The position numbers were made by a program, and so were the translations under genes. From CAYLSO01 sp964386525 (GTDB lineage Bacteria > Eisenbacteria > RBG-16-71-46 > DASYSL01): a DNA stretch of 25,501 bases. The DNA lies in assembly GCA_964386525.1 (NCBI GenBank), contig CAYLSO010000303.1:1-25501 (forward strand), read 5' to 3'. Below the pieces are notes generated by a model. That model did no database searches and had not been told where the DNA came from. It was given only the letters and a program-made list of their open reading frames with translations. Position 1 is the stretch's first letter. Each line of letters starts with the position of its first letter. Positions 7,774 through 15,469 of the stretch are shown piece after piece.

Positions 7774-8652
7774 TCACCGGTACGTGGCCTTGACCCGACC
7801 CCAGGTAGAGGGCTGGGTCAGCGGCGGAGCGCCCGCCGGGCTGACGGACATGTCGGCAGGGGCCCCCGAGAGCTCACCGGGCGCCGCGTGCGGCGACACC
7901 GTGAGGTGGTAGGTGATCTCGAGGGTGAAGTTGATGGGGTCGCCGACCGTGCCGCGGAAGTGCAGCGTGTGCGCGCCCGCAGGCAGCGGCGCGAGCATCA
8001 GGTAGTAGCCGTCCTGCACGAGGGGGGAGGAGTAACCGGGTCCGACGTCGCAGCCGAAGTACTGCCAGAGGTTGTCATCCGGCAGGTTGATGCCGAACGA
8101 GCCACCGGAGGCCCGGTACGCAGTGAGATTGTAGATCGGCCGTCCATCCACCTCGCACGACATCTCGGTCGCCAGGTCCATGTACCACCTGGCTGTGGCC
8201 CGCAGCTCGTCTTCGCTGAGGGGAGGGTAGGTAAGCGGACAGAAGTTGTCCCACTCCACGTTGAGGATGGGGAAGAACAGCGCCTTGCCCACGGGCACCG
8301 CGCAGAGATCGCGCACCGCGGAGCCCGAGACGTTGAAGACGCCGCCCAGGAACCACACCGGACCCGACTGGCCGGCGGCGCAATCGGCCCCCGTCTCGTC
8401 GAAGAGCGGGTGCCCCGTGACCGGCAGGCTATAGGCCCATTGCCACCATTTCATCCCCCACTCGCCGTAGCTCGAGCCGTAGGGCATGGAGCCCGGCGGC
8501 AGGACGCGCGGATTGCCCGCGTTGCCGTTCTCGTCCCTCACGATCTTGCTGCCGCCGGCTTGCGCGGAAGCGGCGACGAAGACGAGCCCGATGACGATGC
8601 CCAGCGCGAGGACAGCCAGGGCTGGGATGCGAAGTCCACGATAGCCCAACAT
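7774..8652 (-). CDS. Secreted protein of unknown function with YGEW-x-x-KWWQWA motif
   Basis: 292 residues with a signal peptide (IPALAVLALGIVIGLVFVAASAQA, about 9-32). The start is the ATG at 8652, 5 bases after GGAGGT (complement of 8658-8663). The mature part begins with PPGSMPYGSSYGEWGMKWWQWAYSLPV (52-78; Trp-rich block at 65-72). Then come HPLFDETGADCAAGQSGPVWFLGG (81-104), VPVGKALFFPILNVEW (119-134) and a C-terminal Ig-like strand pattern (GAHTLHFRGTVGDP, NFTLEITYHLTV). I remember this arrangement from uncharacterised secreted proteins of many environmental bacteria, but no function is known to me. Several Cys (including C91, C117 and C138) may form disulfides after export. No enzyme motif is visible. 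It is monocistronic. Confidence 0.8.
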   Translation of the reverse strand: MLGYRGLRIPALAVLALGIVIGLVFVAASAQAGGSKIVRDENGNAGNPRVLPPGSMPYGSSYGEWGMKWWQWAYSLPVTGHPLFDETGADCAAGQSGPVWFLGGVFNVSGSAVRDLCAVPVGKALFFPILNVEWDNFCPLTYPPLSEDELRATARWYMDLATEMSCEVDGRPIYNLTAYRASGGSFGINLPDDNLWQYFGCDVGPGYSSPLVQDGYYLMLAPLPAGAHTLHFRGTVGDPINFTLEITYHLTVSPHAAPGELSGAPADMSVSPAGAPPLTQPSTWGRVKATYR

Positions 8653-9353
8653 AGTCGACCTCCGGAGATCTCACGACGACGGGAACATCGCGATCCGGAA
8701 ATGCTGCTTGCCCGCGACCCACGAACCCCTGCGCGGAAGTGCGGACTGGGCTCTGGCCCTGCTTGGTTCTCCGGTCGGCTCTCAGCGGTCGGCCCAGGTC
8801 GTGTGTACCGTCGCGGGCTCGGCACAGGCGACCCGAGGCTGAAGGGGTCGGGTTACGGATAGGCAGCCTCTTCCCGAAGATCTCAGACCGGGGTGTCACA
8901 CATGGGCAGTGGGATCGGTTCCTTACGGATGGGTGGCGCAAGGAGGGTCTGAGAACCGCGAAGGAGCTTATGTCACCCGAGGGCGCTGGAGTATGCAAAA
9001 GCTCGGATTTGCCTCCCTTGTCTTGTGAATTCCTGCAGGCGCATGCGGGCCGTCCGTGGCCTACGAGAGGGGAGCACGCACGTCCACCGCGCTGCCAACT
9101 CTCGTTGCGGGATTCGGTGAGGCGGCGGAACTGATGATGGGAATAGTGGGTCGAAAGCAGGAACGGCGGGGCTGAGCCGTCCCGCCGCGCGCCTAGGAGG
9201 TGGGCTTGCCCCGCCTCCGGGGTGGCCGACCGACGTCCCTAAGCTCCGGGGACATGGGCGCGTGCCCCCGCGACCGCCTCGGAGCTGGAGCCCAGGTCTG
9301 CAGGTCCATGCTGCGCGCTTGCGGGTGCCCGCAGCCGAATCGGGCGAAGCCGC
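8653..9353. other. 700-bp region with no convincing gene
   Basis: It lies between the starts of the secreted-protein gene and the 3' end of the MFS gene (both -). Its base composition is more even than that of the neighbouring genes. The only ORFs (such as 8739-9134, +) lack ribosome sites, have arginine-rich random-looking translations and match nothing I know. The region contains two imperfect copies of TTACGGATRGG, at 8853-8863 and 8923-8933. Near the MFS gene end are two GC hairpins (9164-9187 and 9196-9218). Confidence 0.6.
9152..9187 (-). terminator. Likely terminator of the POT-like MFS gene
   Basis: Read on the - strand, CGGCGGG-(10-base loop)-CCCGCCG is followed by the T-rich run TTCCTGCTTTCG. 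It lies about 165 bases after the MFS stop. A second 9-bp hairpin (9196-9218), without a T-run, lies between it and the stop. Confidence 0.45.
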
Positions 9354-10706
9354 CTAGCGGCTCGTCTTCGCCCGCTTCGCGTCGATGCGCCGCGTCACGG
9401 CGATGAACACCAGCATGGCCACGAGCGACACCGCGCCCACGCCGGCGAACGCGTACCAGAGATAGTGCGCGTGGGCGTAGGCCGCCGGGAGCGGGCCCTG
9501 CCCCGCCAGGTACAGCGCGTGCTGCTGCTGCACGGCCGCCGGCAGCGTCTTGGGGTCGGGGCAGAAGGAGCGCAGCAGGTACCCGGCGAACACGAATCCG
9601 AAGAACCACGCGAAGAAGGTGTTCAGGTGCGCGTAGCCGAGGTACAGCCCCTCGCGGCCGGGCGGGGCTTGCCGGGAGGCGAACTCGAGGTACTTGGGCG
9701 ACAGGAAGCACTCGGCGAAGCCCTGCAGGGCGATGCCCGTCACCATCATGGCGGTGATCGGGTGGACCGCGACGCCGAGCAGGTTCAGGTCGCCGTGGAA
9801 GAGGTGCGAGGCGGCCATGGTCAGCGACGACAGCGGGATGAGCGTCATGGCCACGGTGATCGAGAGCTCGGGCTTCCACAGGCGCACCATCTGCGTCACC
9901 CACACCACGCACAGCACCACCACCAGCGGATTGACGTTGGCGTACCACTCCGGCTTGTAGGCCTCGCCGGCCATGCGCAGCACGTAGTCGGGCATCGAAG
10001 CGTAGAGCTGCCCCTGGATGGCCCAGAAGCCGGCGGTGATCAGGATCAGCGCCAGGAAGCGCATGTGCGTCATGGCCACCGCCATGCCCCGCAGCGTCTC
10101 GGCGATGCTGCGCGGGCGGGCCGCGCCGTTCTCCTTGGGCCGGTAGAAGAACAGGACCAGCAGCAGGCCCGCCAAGGCCGCGGCCGAGGAGAAGAACGGC
10201 ACGTTGTTGACGCCCATCTCGATGCGGATGGGCGCGACGATGGTCTTGCCGGTGAACGAGCCGATGTTGACCATCATGTAGAACAGGCTGAAGGCGCGCG
10301 CCCGGTTGGCCTCGTTCGAGTAGCGCGCCGCGGTGCCGGAGATCACCGGCTTGACGAACGCGCCACCCACCACGATGAGGAAGAGCCCCACCAGCACCGG
10401 TGGCAGCGTGTGCACCATCCCGAGCGCGCCGTAGCCGACGGTGAGCAGCGCAAAGGCCAGGATGAGCGACACGCGGAAGCCGATGCGGTCGGAGATCGCG
10501 CCGGTGAAGAACGGGAACAGGTAGATGAGCGCCGAGAAGACGCCGGCGGTGTAGCCGGCCGCGACGTCGTCGAGGCCGACGACGCGCAGCAGGTAGGTGC
10601 GCAGGGCGATGAAGGTGCCGTAGTAGGCGGCGCGCTCACACAACTCGACGAGGTTGGCGGTCCAGAAGGTGGCGGGGAACCGCCAGGTGAGCTTGGTGTC
10701 GGTCAT
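9354..10706 (-). CDS. POT/PTR2-like MFS transporter
   Basis: Inner-membrane transporter of 450 residues with about 12 hydrophobic segments. The N-terminus NLVELCERAAYYG (18-30) keeps the ExxER core of the proton-coupled oligopeptide transporter signature, though the usual following Phe is Ala. GGAFVKPVISG corresponds to the GxFKPN segment, and FSLFYMMVNIGSF to the second POT signature. It is thus a divergent relative of the canonical peptide transporter at 21037-22449, and the substrate may be a peptide or something else. The start at 10706 (MTDTKLTW) is chosen because GGAGA (complement of 10713-10717) lies 6 bases upstream; the in-frame ATG at 10784 would add 26 residues of unlikely sequence. 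It is divergent from the EF-P operon, with a 140-base gap that must hold both promoters. Confidence 0.88.
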   Translation of the reverse strand: MTDTKLTWRFPATFWTANLVELCERAAYYGTFIALRTYLLRVVGLDDVAAGYTAGVFSALIYLFPFFTGAISDRIGFRVSLILAFALLTVGYGALGMVHTLPPVLVGLFLIVVGGAFVKPVISGTAARYSNEANRARAFSLFYMMVNIGSFTGKTIVAPIRIEMGVNNVPFFSSAAALAGLLLVLFFYRPKENGAARPRSIAETLRGMAVAMTHMRFLALILITAGFWAIQGQLYASMPDYVLRMAGEAYKPEWYANVNPLVVVLCVVWVTQMVRLWKPELSITVAMTLIPLSSLTMAASHLFHGDLNLLGVAVHPITAMMVTGIALQGFAECFLSPKYLEFASRQAPPGREGLYLGYAHLNTFFAWFFGFVFAGYLLRSFCPDPKTLPAAVQQQHALYLAGQGPLPAAYAHAHYLWYAFAGVGAVSLVAMLVFIAVTRRIDAKRAKTSR

Positions 10707-10846
10707 GCGGGGTCTCCGGGCGGCTGAGGTTTGGCGCAGCCTGCCCGAATCGCACCCGCCTGGCAACCGGAAAGGGGGCTCCACATCCGCTTGCGGCCGT
10801 GCCGCCGCGGGCCTAGGGTGAAGGGCGCTCCCCGGAGGGCCTGATC

Positions 10847-11425
10847 ATGCTGACCGCCTCGGAACTCCGCCCCGGAGTGGCCTTGCGCCTGGAGGGGGCC
10901 CTCTACAAGGTCACCGCCGCCGAGTACCACATGGGCGGCGGCAAGATGGGCGGCGTCACCCATGCTAAGCTGCTCAATCTCGAGACCGGCACGACGCGCG
11001 AATGGCGCTTCCACGCCAGCGAGACCATCGCCGAGATCGTGCCCGAGCACCAGACGATGCAGTTCCTCTACGCCGACGACAGCACGGGCTACTTCATGCA
11101 CCCGCAGACCTTCGAGCAGACCGGCATCGAGAAGCCCCGCCTGGGGGCCGCGGTGCGCTTCCTGCACGAGGGCATGAACGTGTCGGTGGAGTTCTTCGAG
11201 GGCCGGCCGACGTCCATCGTCTTCCCGCCGATCGTGGAGGCGCGCGTCGCCGACACGGCGCCGCCCACGCACGCCCAGGGGCAGATGAACGTGTGGAAGG
11301 AAGCCCGCCTGGACAACGGCGTGCCGGTCATGGTGCCGCCGTTCATCGCGCCCGGCGAGATGATCCGCATCGAGGTGGAATCCGGGCGCTACCTCGAACG
11401 CGCCAAGGGGGAGAGGAAACCGTGA
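10847..11425 (+). CDS. efp: Elongation factor P family protein with variant tip loop
   Basis: 192 residues, with the three-domain EF-P layout: KOW-like domain I (1-65), then OB domains II and III ending PPFIAPGEMIRIEVESGRYLERA. EF-P enters the ribosomal E site and relieves stalling at polyproline. The tip loop, which in canonical EF-P reads K-P-G-K-G with the modified Lys/Arg at about 34, reads MGGGKMGG here (29-36), with a candidate K33. It is one residue longer and lacks the Pro. This could be a paralogue or a lineage-specific EF-P, and no modification gene (epmA/B, earP) is in the window. ATG 10847 follows GGAGG (10834-10838) by 8 bases. Its stop overlaps the next start (GTGA, 11422-11425), so it heads the operon that leads to the AmmeMemoRadiSam genes. 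Confidence 0.9.
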   Translation: MLTASELRPGVALRLEGALYKVTAAEYHMGGGKMGGVTHAKLLNLETGTTREWRFHASETIAEIVPEHQTMQFLYADDSTGYFMHPQTFEQTGIEKPRLGAAVRFLHEGMNVSVEFFEGRPTSIVFPPIVEARVADTAPPTHAQGQMNVWKEARLDNGVPVMVPPFIAPGEMIRIEVESGRYLERAKGERKP

Positions 11426-12510
11426 GCACCTACGTGCCGGCGGACGCCGCCACGCTGTTCGATCCGCTCGTCCTGGGCTCGGTCACGCTGCGCAATCGCA
11501 TCGTGGTCGCGCCCATGTGCCAGTACTCGGCGGTGGACGGCTTCGCCACCGACTGGCACCTGGTGCACCTCGGCAGCCGCGCGGTCGGCGGCGCCGGGGC
11601 GGTCCTCGTCGAGGCGACCGCGGTGACGCCCGAGGGGCGCATCTCGCCGCAGGACCTCGGGCTGTGGCGCGACGAGCAGGCGGCGCCGCTGGCGCGCATC
11701 GCGGCGTTCCTCGAGGAGCACGGCGCCGTGGCGGCGATCCAGCTCGCGCACGCGGGGCGTAAGGCGAGCGCGTGGCGGCCGTGGGAAGGCACCGGCGCGG
11801 TGCCCGCGGCTCAGGGCGGCTGGACGCCGGTGGGACCGGGCGAGGAGCCGTTCGACGAGGCGTACGCGAAGCCGCGGGCGCTGGGCGAGGGCGAGCTCGC
11901 CGGCGTGGTCGAGGCGTTCCGCACCGCGGCGCGCCGGGCGCGGCAGGCCGGCTTCCGGCTCGTGGAGGTGCACGCCGCGCACGGCTACCTGCTCCACCAG
12001 TTCCTCTCGCCGCTGGTGAACCGGCGCACCGACCGCTACGGCGGGGCGTTCGCCAACCGCGCCCGGCTGGCGCTCGAGGTGGTCCGCGCCGTGCGCCGGG
12101 AGTGGCCGGCCGGGCTGCCCGTGTGGGTGCGGTTGTCGGCGACGGACTGGGCCGAGGGCGGCTGGGATCCCGAGCAGACCGTGCGGCTCGCCGCGCTGCT
12201 GCGCGACGAGGGCGTGGACCTCATCGACGTCTCGAGCGGCGGGGCGGTGGCCCACCAGAGGATGGAGCCGCGGCCGGGCTACCAGGTGCCGTTCGCCGAG
12301 CGCGTCCGCCGCGAGGCCGGCGTGCGCACCGGGGCGGTTGGGCTCATCACCGAGCCCGAGCACGCCGACGCCATCCTGCGCGCGGGGCAGGCCGACGTGA
12401 TCCTGCTGGCGCGCGTCGAGCTGCGCGAGCCCTACTGGCCGCTGCACGCCGCGCAGCGGCTCGGCGCCGAGATCGCGTGGCCGCCGCAATATCTGAGGGG
12501 AAAGCCGTAG
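11422..12510 (+). CDS. Old Yellow Enzyme, YqjM-like NADH:flavin oxidoreductase
   Basis: FMN-dependent ene-reductase of 362 residues (TIM barrel) that reduces activated C=C bonds of enals, enones, maleimides or nitro compounds with NAD(P)H. It belongs to the YqjM/thermophilic-like class: FDPLVLGSVTLRNRIVVAPMCQYSA, with C33 and Y35 matching the redox-tuning Cys26/Tyr28 of YqjM. HAAHGYLLHQFLSPL gives the substrate-anchoring H184 and H187 (H164/H167 in YqjM), NRRTDRYGG follows, and VGLITEPEHADAIL forms the FMN phosphate region. The GTG at 11422 overlaps the EF-P stop, and the upstream in-frame ATG at 11002 is out-of-frame EF-P coding sequence. Ten bases separate it from amrS, so it is probably co-transcribed. 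Its natural substrate and any link to the neighbours are unknown. Confidence 0.93.
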   Translation: MSTYVPADAATLFDPLVLGSVTLRNRIVVAPMCQYSAVDGFATDWHLVHLGSRAVGGAGAVLVEATAVTPEGRISPQDLGLWRDEQAAPLARIAAFLEEHGAVAAIQLAHAGRKASAWRPWEGTGAVPAAQGGWTPVGPGEEPFDEAYAKPRALGEGELAGVVEAFRTAARRARQAGFRLVEVHAAHGYLLHQFLSPLVNRRTDRYGGAFANRARLALEVVRAVRREWPAGLPVWVRLSATDWAEGGWDPEQTVRLAALLRDEGVDLIDVSSGGAVAHQRMEPRPGYQVPFAERVRREAGVRTGAVGLITEPEHADAILRAGQADVILLARVELREPYWPLHAAQRLGAEIAWPPQYLRGKP

Positions 12511-12520
12511 GGCGGGACCC

Positions 12521-13780
12521 ATGGGCCGTCCTTTGATTTCGCGCCGCGAGTTTCTCGAAAGGGCCGGAACCTACGGCCTGCTCGCCGGAGGCGCGTGCCT
12601 GGCCGCCACGCCGCTGCGCGACCTGCTCGACACGATCCTCGTGGCGCCGACCGCCGCCGCGCAGGGCCCCGCCGGCACCTCCCTGGAAGAGCTGCTGCGC
12701 ACCGCTCCCGTGGCGCGCTACTGGGCCTCGACCGCCGACCCCGAGGCCGCCTGCTCGGCCTGCCACGAGGGCGGCGCCGTCGCCGGCCGCCCGCACCGGC
12801 ACAAGCAGCCGGTGGCGAAGTGCCTGCTGTGCGCGCGCGGCTGCGCGCTGGCCGAGGGCGAGCGCGGCGACTGTGGCGCCCGCCTGAACCGCGGCGGGAA
12901 GCTCCGCAGCCTGGTCTACGGCCGCCCGGTCGCCGTGCACGTCGATCCCATCGAGAAGAAGCCCTTCTATCACTTCCTGCCCGGAGCGCAGGCCTACTCG
13001 CTGGCCACCGCCGGCTGCCCGCTGCACTGCCGCTTCTGCCAGAACTGGGAGATCTCGCAGTCGCGGCCCGAAGACCACGGCGCCGCCTTCGTCCCGCCCG
13101 AGGACGTCGTGGCCGCCGCCGCCGGCCGCCGCGCCCCGGTGATCGCCTTCACCTACAACGAGCCCACGGTCTTCACCGAGTACCTCACCGACATCGCGCG
13201 CGCCGGCCGACCGCGCGGGCTGCGCTCCGTGATCGTGAGCTGCGGTTTCATGCGTGAGGCCCCGCTGGCCGAGATCTGCGAGGTGCTGGACGCGGTCAAG
13301 ATCGACCTCAAGGGCTTCAGCGACGAGTTCTACCGCAAGGCCAGCCGCGCCGAGCTGGCGCCGGTGCTGCGCAGCATCAAGCAGGTGAAGAGGAGCGGCC
13401 GCCACCTCGAGATCGTCAACCTGGTCGTGCCCACCCTCAACGACCACCGCGCGATGCTGAGCGGCCTGTGCGACTGGGTGGCCGGCGAGCTGGGGCCCGA
13501 CGTGCCGGTGCACTTCACGCGCTTCCACCCGGACTACCAGCTCTTGAACCTGCCGCCGACGCCGGTCGAGACCCTGGCGCGGGCACGCGAGACGGCGATG
13601 GCCAAGGGGATCCGTTACGCCTACGTCGGCAACGTCCCGGGCCATCCGGGAAACCACACCTACTGTCCCAAGTGCGGCAAGGCCGTGATCCGCCGCGATT
13701 CCATGTTCGTCACCGAGATGCACCTGCGCGACGGGAAGTGCGCCTTCTGCGCCACGCCCATCGCGGGAGTCTGGTCGTGA
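12521..13780 (+). CDS. amrS: AmmeMemoRadiSam system radical SAM enzyme AmrS with twin-arginine signal
   Basis: 419 residues. The radical SAM cluster is CPLHCRFC (C166, C170, C173). The family's N-terminal Cys block KCLLCARGCALAEGERGDCGAR (C101, C104, C108, C118) precedes it, with the AmrS hallmarks YGRPVAVHVDPIEKKPFYHFLPG and FTYNEPTVF. The C-terminus adds a zinc-ribbon-like pair, CPKC (382-385) and CAFC (407-410). AmrS is the radical SAM partner of Memo and AMMECR1 proteins; the reaction is unknown to me. The N-terminus is unusual: SRREFLERAG (7-16) matches the Tat consensus, then a hydrophobic stretch and an AxA-type site near 45-47. CSACH (78-82), a c-heme-type motif, is inserted before the Cys block. 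The ribosome site is weak. The stop overlaps the next start (GTGA, 13777-13780). Confidence 0.92.
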   Translation: MGRPLISRREFLERAGTYGLLAGGACLAATPLRDLLDTILVAPTAAAQGPAGTSLEELLRTAPVARYWASTADPEAACSACHEGGAVAGRPHRHKQPVAKCLLCARGCALAEGERGDCGARLNRGGKLRSLVYGRPVAVHVDPIEKKPFYHFLPGAQAYSLATAGCPLHCRFCQNWEISQSRPEDHGAAFVPPEDVVAAAAGRRAPVIAFTYNEPTVFTEYLTDIARAGRPRGLRSVIVSCGFMREAPLAEICEVLDAVKIDLKGFSDEFYRKASRAELAPVLRSIKQVKRSGRHLEIVNLVVPTLNDHRAMLSGLCDWVAGELGPDVPVHFTRFHPDYQLLNLPPTPVETLARARETAMAKGIRYAYVGNVPGHPGNHTYCPKCGKAVIRRDSMFVTEMHLRDGKCAFCATPIAGVWS

Positions 13781-15396
13781 GTCCAGCCGCACGAACGAGG
13801 AGCCTGGCCATGTTGCTCATCCTGACGGGCCCGCTGTGGTTCGGATCGGGCGACGGTTCCGCCACCCCCGGCGGCGCGCGGGGCGGCGGAGCCTCTGCCG
13901 CCCCGCGCGAGCGGGAGCCCGCGGTGGCGGGGCAGTTCTACCCCGGCAACCGCGCGCAGCTCGAGGCCGCGATCGACGCCGACCTGGCGCGCGCCAAGGC
14001 GCCGCTCGGCCCGCGGCCGATCGCGCTGGTCGCGCCGCACGCCGGCTACGTGTTCTGCGGGGGCATCCTGGGCGAGGCGTGGCGGCAGGCCAAGCCGCAC
14101 CGCTACGACCTCATCGTGCTCTTGGGGACCAACCACTCCGACCCCGGCTTCGAGGGCGTGTCGGTGTGGAACGGCGGGCCGTGGCGCACGCCGCTGGGGG
14201 CGGCGGCGGTGGACGGGCGCGCCGCGGCGGCGTTGCTCGCCGCCGACGCGCAGGACTGCGCGGCCCGGCCCGCGACCCACCGTGGCGAGCACTCGGTCGA
14301 AGTGCAGGTGCCGTGGGCGCAGCGTCTGTTCCCGGGTGTGCCCATCCTGCCGGTGGTGGTGGCCTCCGAGGACGCGGCGATGTGCGAGCGCTTCGGGCGC
14401 GCGCTGGCGGCGGCGGTGCGCGGGCGCGAGGTGCTGATCGTGGCGAGCAGCGACCTGTCGCACTATCCGACGCAGGCCGACGCCCGCGCCGTGGACCGGG
14501 CCACGCTCGCGGCGGTCGCCGCCATGGACCCGGCGGCGCTGCAGCGCACGATCACCGCGCAGATGCGGCGCGGCGTGCCGGGGCTGGCGACCTGTGCGTG
14601 CGGCGAGGCGCCGATCCTGGCGGCGATGGCGGCGGCGCGCGAGCTGGGCGCGACGCGCGGCACGGTGATCGCCTACGCCAACTCCGGCGACGTGCCGGAA
14701 GGTGGGGCGGGACGCGTGGTCGGCTACGGGGCGGTGGCGTTCACGAGTGAGGAGAAGAGTCGGCCGGCCAAGGCGGCGGGCGCGGAGAAAACGGCGGGCG
14801 CAGCGACAGCCGCGGCGAAGGCAGCGGTGAAGCCGGTGCCGGCCGGGGCTCTGAGCGCGGCCGATCGCCAGACCCTGCTGGCCCGCGCGCGCTCGGCGAT
14901 TCGCGGCTACTTCGCCGGCGGCGCGCCGCCGGGCGAGGGCGATTGCGGCGCGGCTCTGCAGGTCAAGCGCGGGGCTTTCGTCACCCTCGAGGAGGGCGGG
15001 GAGCTGCGCGGCTGCATCGGCCACATGAGTGAGGACACGCCGCTCTGCCGCATCGTGGGGGAGATGGCGGTCGAGGCGGCCTTCGGCGACCCGCGCTTCC
15101 CGGCGCTGCGCCGCGAGGAGCTGGACCGTTGCACCATCGAGATCTCGGTGCTCACCCCCATGCACCGCGTCGGCGGGCCCGCGGACATCCGCGTGGGACG
15201 CGACGGCGTGCTGCTGCGCAAGGCGGGCCAGAGCGCCGTGTTCCTGCCGCAAGTGGCGACCGAGCAGGGCTGGGACCGCGACATGCTGCTCACGCAGCTG
15301 GCGCGCAAGGCCGGGCTGCCGCCCGACGCGTGGCGGAGCGGGGCGGAGTTGTCCACCTTCCAGGCCGAGGTCTTCGGCGAGGCGGAGCACCGCTAG
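13777..15396 (+). CDS. amrB: Fused Memo-AMMECR1 protein (AmrB-AmrA) with N-terminal signal-like segment
   Basis: 539 residues. Residues 1-30 look like a signal peptide or anchor (two Arg, then AMLLILTGPLWFG), followed by a Gly/Ala linker. The Memo domain spans about 46-322: REPAVAGQFYPG, PHAGY (87-91), GTNH (117-120), EHSVEVQVPW (171-180), SSDLSHY (224-230) and CACG (273-276). H88, H120 and one of C273/C275 match the His-His-Cys metal site of human MEMO1. A low-complexity Ala/Lys linker (330-358) leads to an AMMECR1 domain (about 360-533) with LRGCIGH (410-416), AFGDPRFPAL and FLPQVATEQGWD. In many genomes the two are separate genes beside amrS. The GTG at 13777 has GGGAG 7 bases upstream and overlaps the amrS stop. 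The ATG at 13810 has the better GAGGAG and would drop the basic N-region. Confidence 0.93.
   Translation: MSPAARTRSLAMLLILTGPLWFGSGDGSATPGGARGGGASAAPREREPAVAGQFYPGNRAQLEAAIDADLARAKAPLGPRPIALVAPHAGYVFCGGILGEAWRQAKPHRYDLIVLLGTNHSDPGFEGVSVWNGGPWRTPLGAAAVDGRAAAALLAADAQDCAARPATHRGEHSVEVQVPWAQRLFPGVPILPVVVASEDAAMCERFGRALAAAVRGREVLIVASSDLSHYPTQADARAVDRATLAAVAAMDPAALQRTITAQMRRGVPGLATCACGEAPILAAMAAARELGATRGTVIAYANSGDVPEGGAGRVVGYGAVAFTSEEKSRPAKAAGAEKTAGAATAAAKAAVKPVPAGALSAADRQTLLARARSAIRGYFAGGAPPGEGDCGAALQVKRGAFVTLEEGGELRGCIGHMSEDTPLCRIVGEMAVEAAFGDPRFPALRREELDRCTIEISVLTPMHRVGGPADIRVGRDGVLLRKAGQSAVFLPQVATEQGWDRDMLLTQLARKAGLPPDAWRSGAELSTFQAEVFGEAEHR
13797..13802 (+). promoter_or_regulatory. Alternative ribosome-binding site for the Memo-AMMECR1 gene
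   Basis: GAGGAG ends 7 bases before the in-frame ATG at 13810. If it is used, the product starts MLLILTGPLWFG and lacks the Arg residues that make the longer form look like a classical signal peptide. The choice decides how well the export prediction holds. Confidence 0.45.
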
Positions 15397-15469
15397 GCGG
15401 GCGACGGCGTCCCGCGGCCGAGTCCGGCCGGCCCGCGGCCCCGCCCGAGCGCCGCTCCCCGCGCCCGCG

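Noticed and set aside
8739..9134. 131-residue + strand ORF in the gene-free region
   Set aside because: No ribosome site, Arg/Ser-rich translation without pattern, no recognised family, and codon third positions not GC-skewed as in the neighbouring genes.
11002..11421. Upstream extension of the Old Yellow Enzyme ORF to the ATG at 11002
   Set aside because: The extra 140 residues are EF-P coding sequence read in another frame; the GTG at 11422 matches the family N-terminus.
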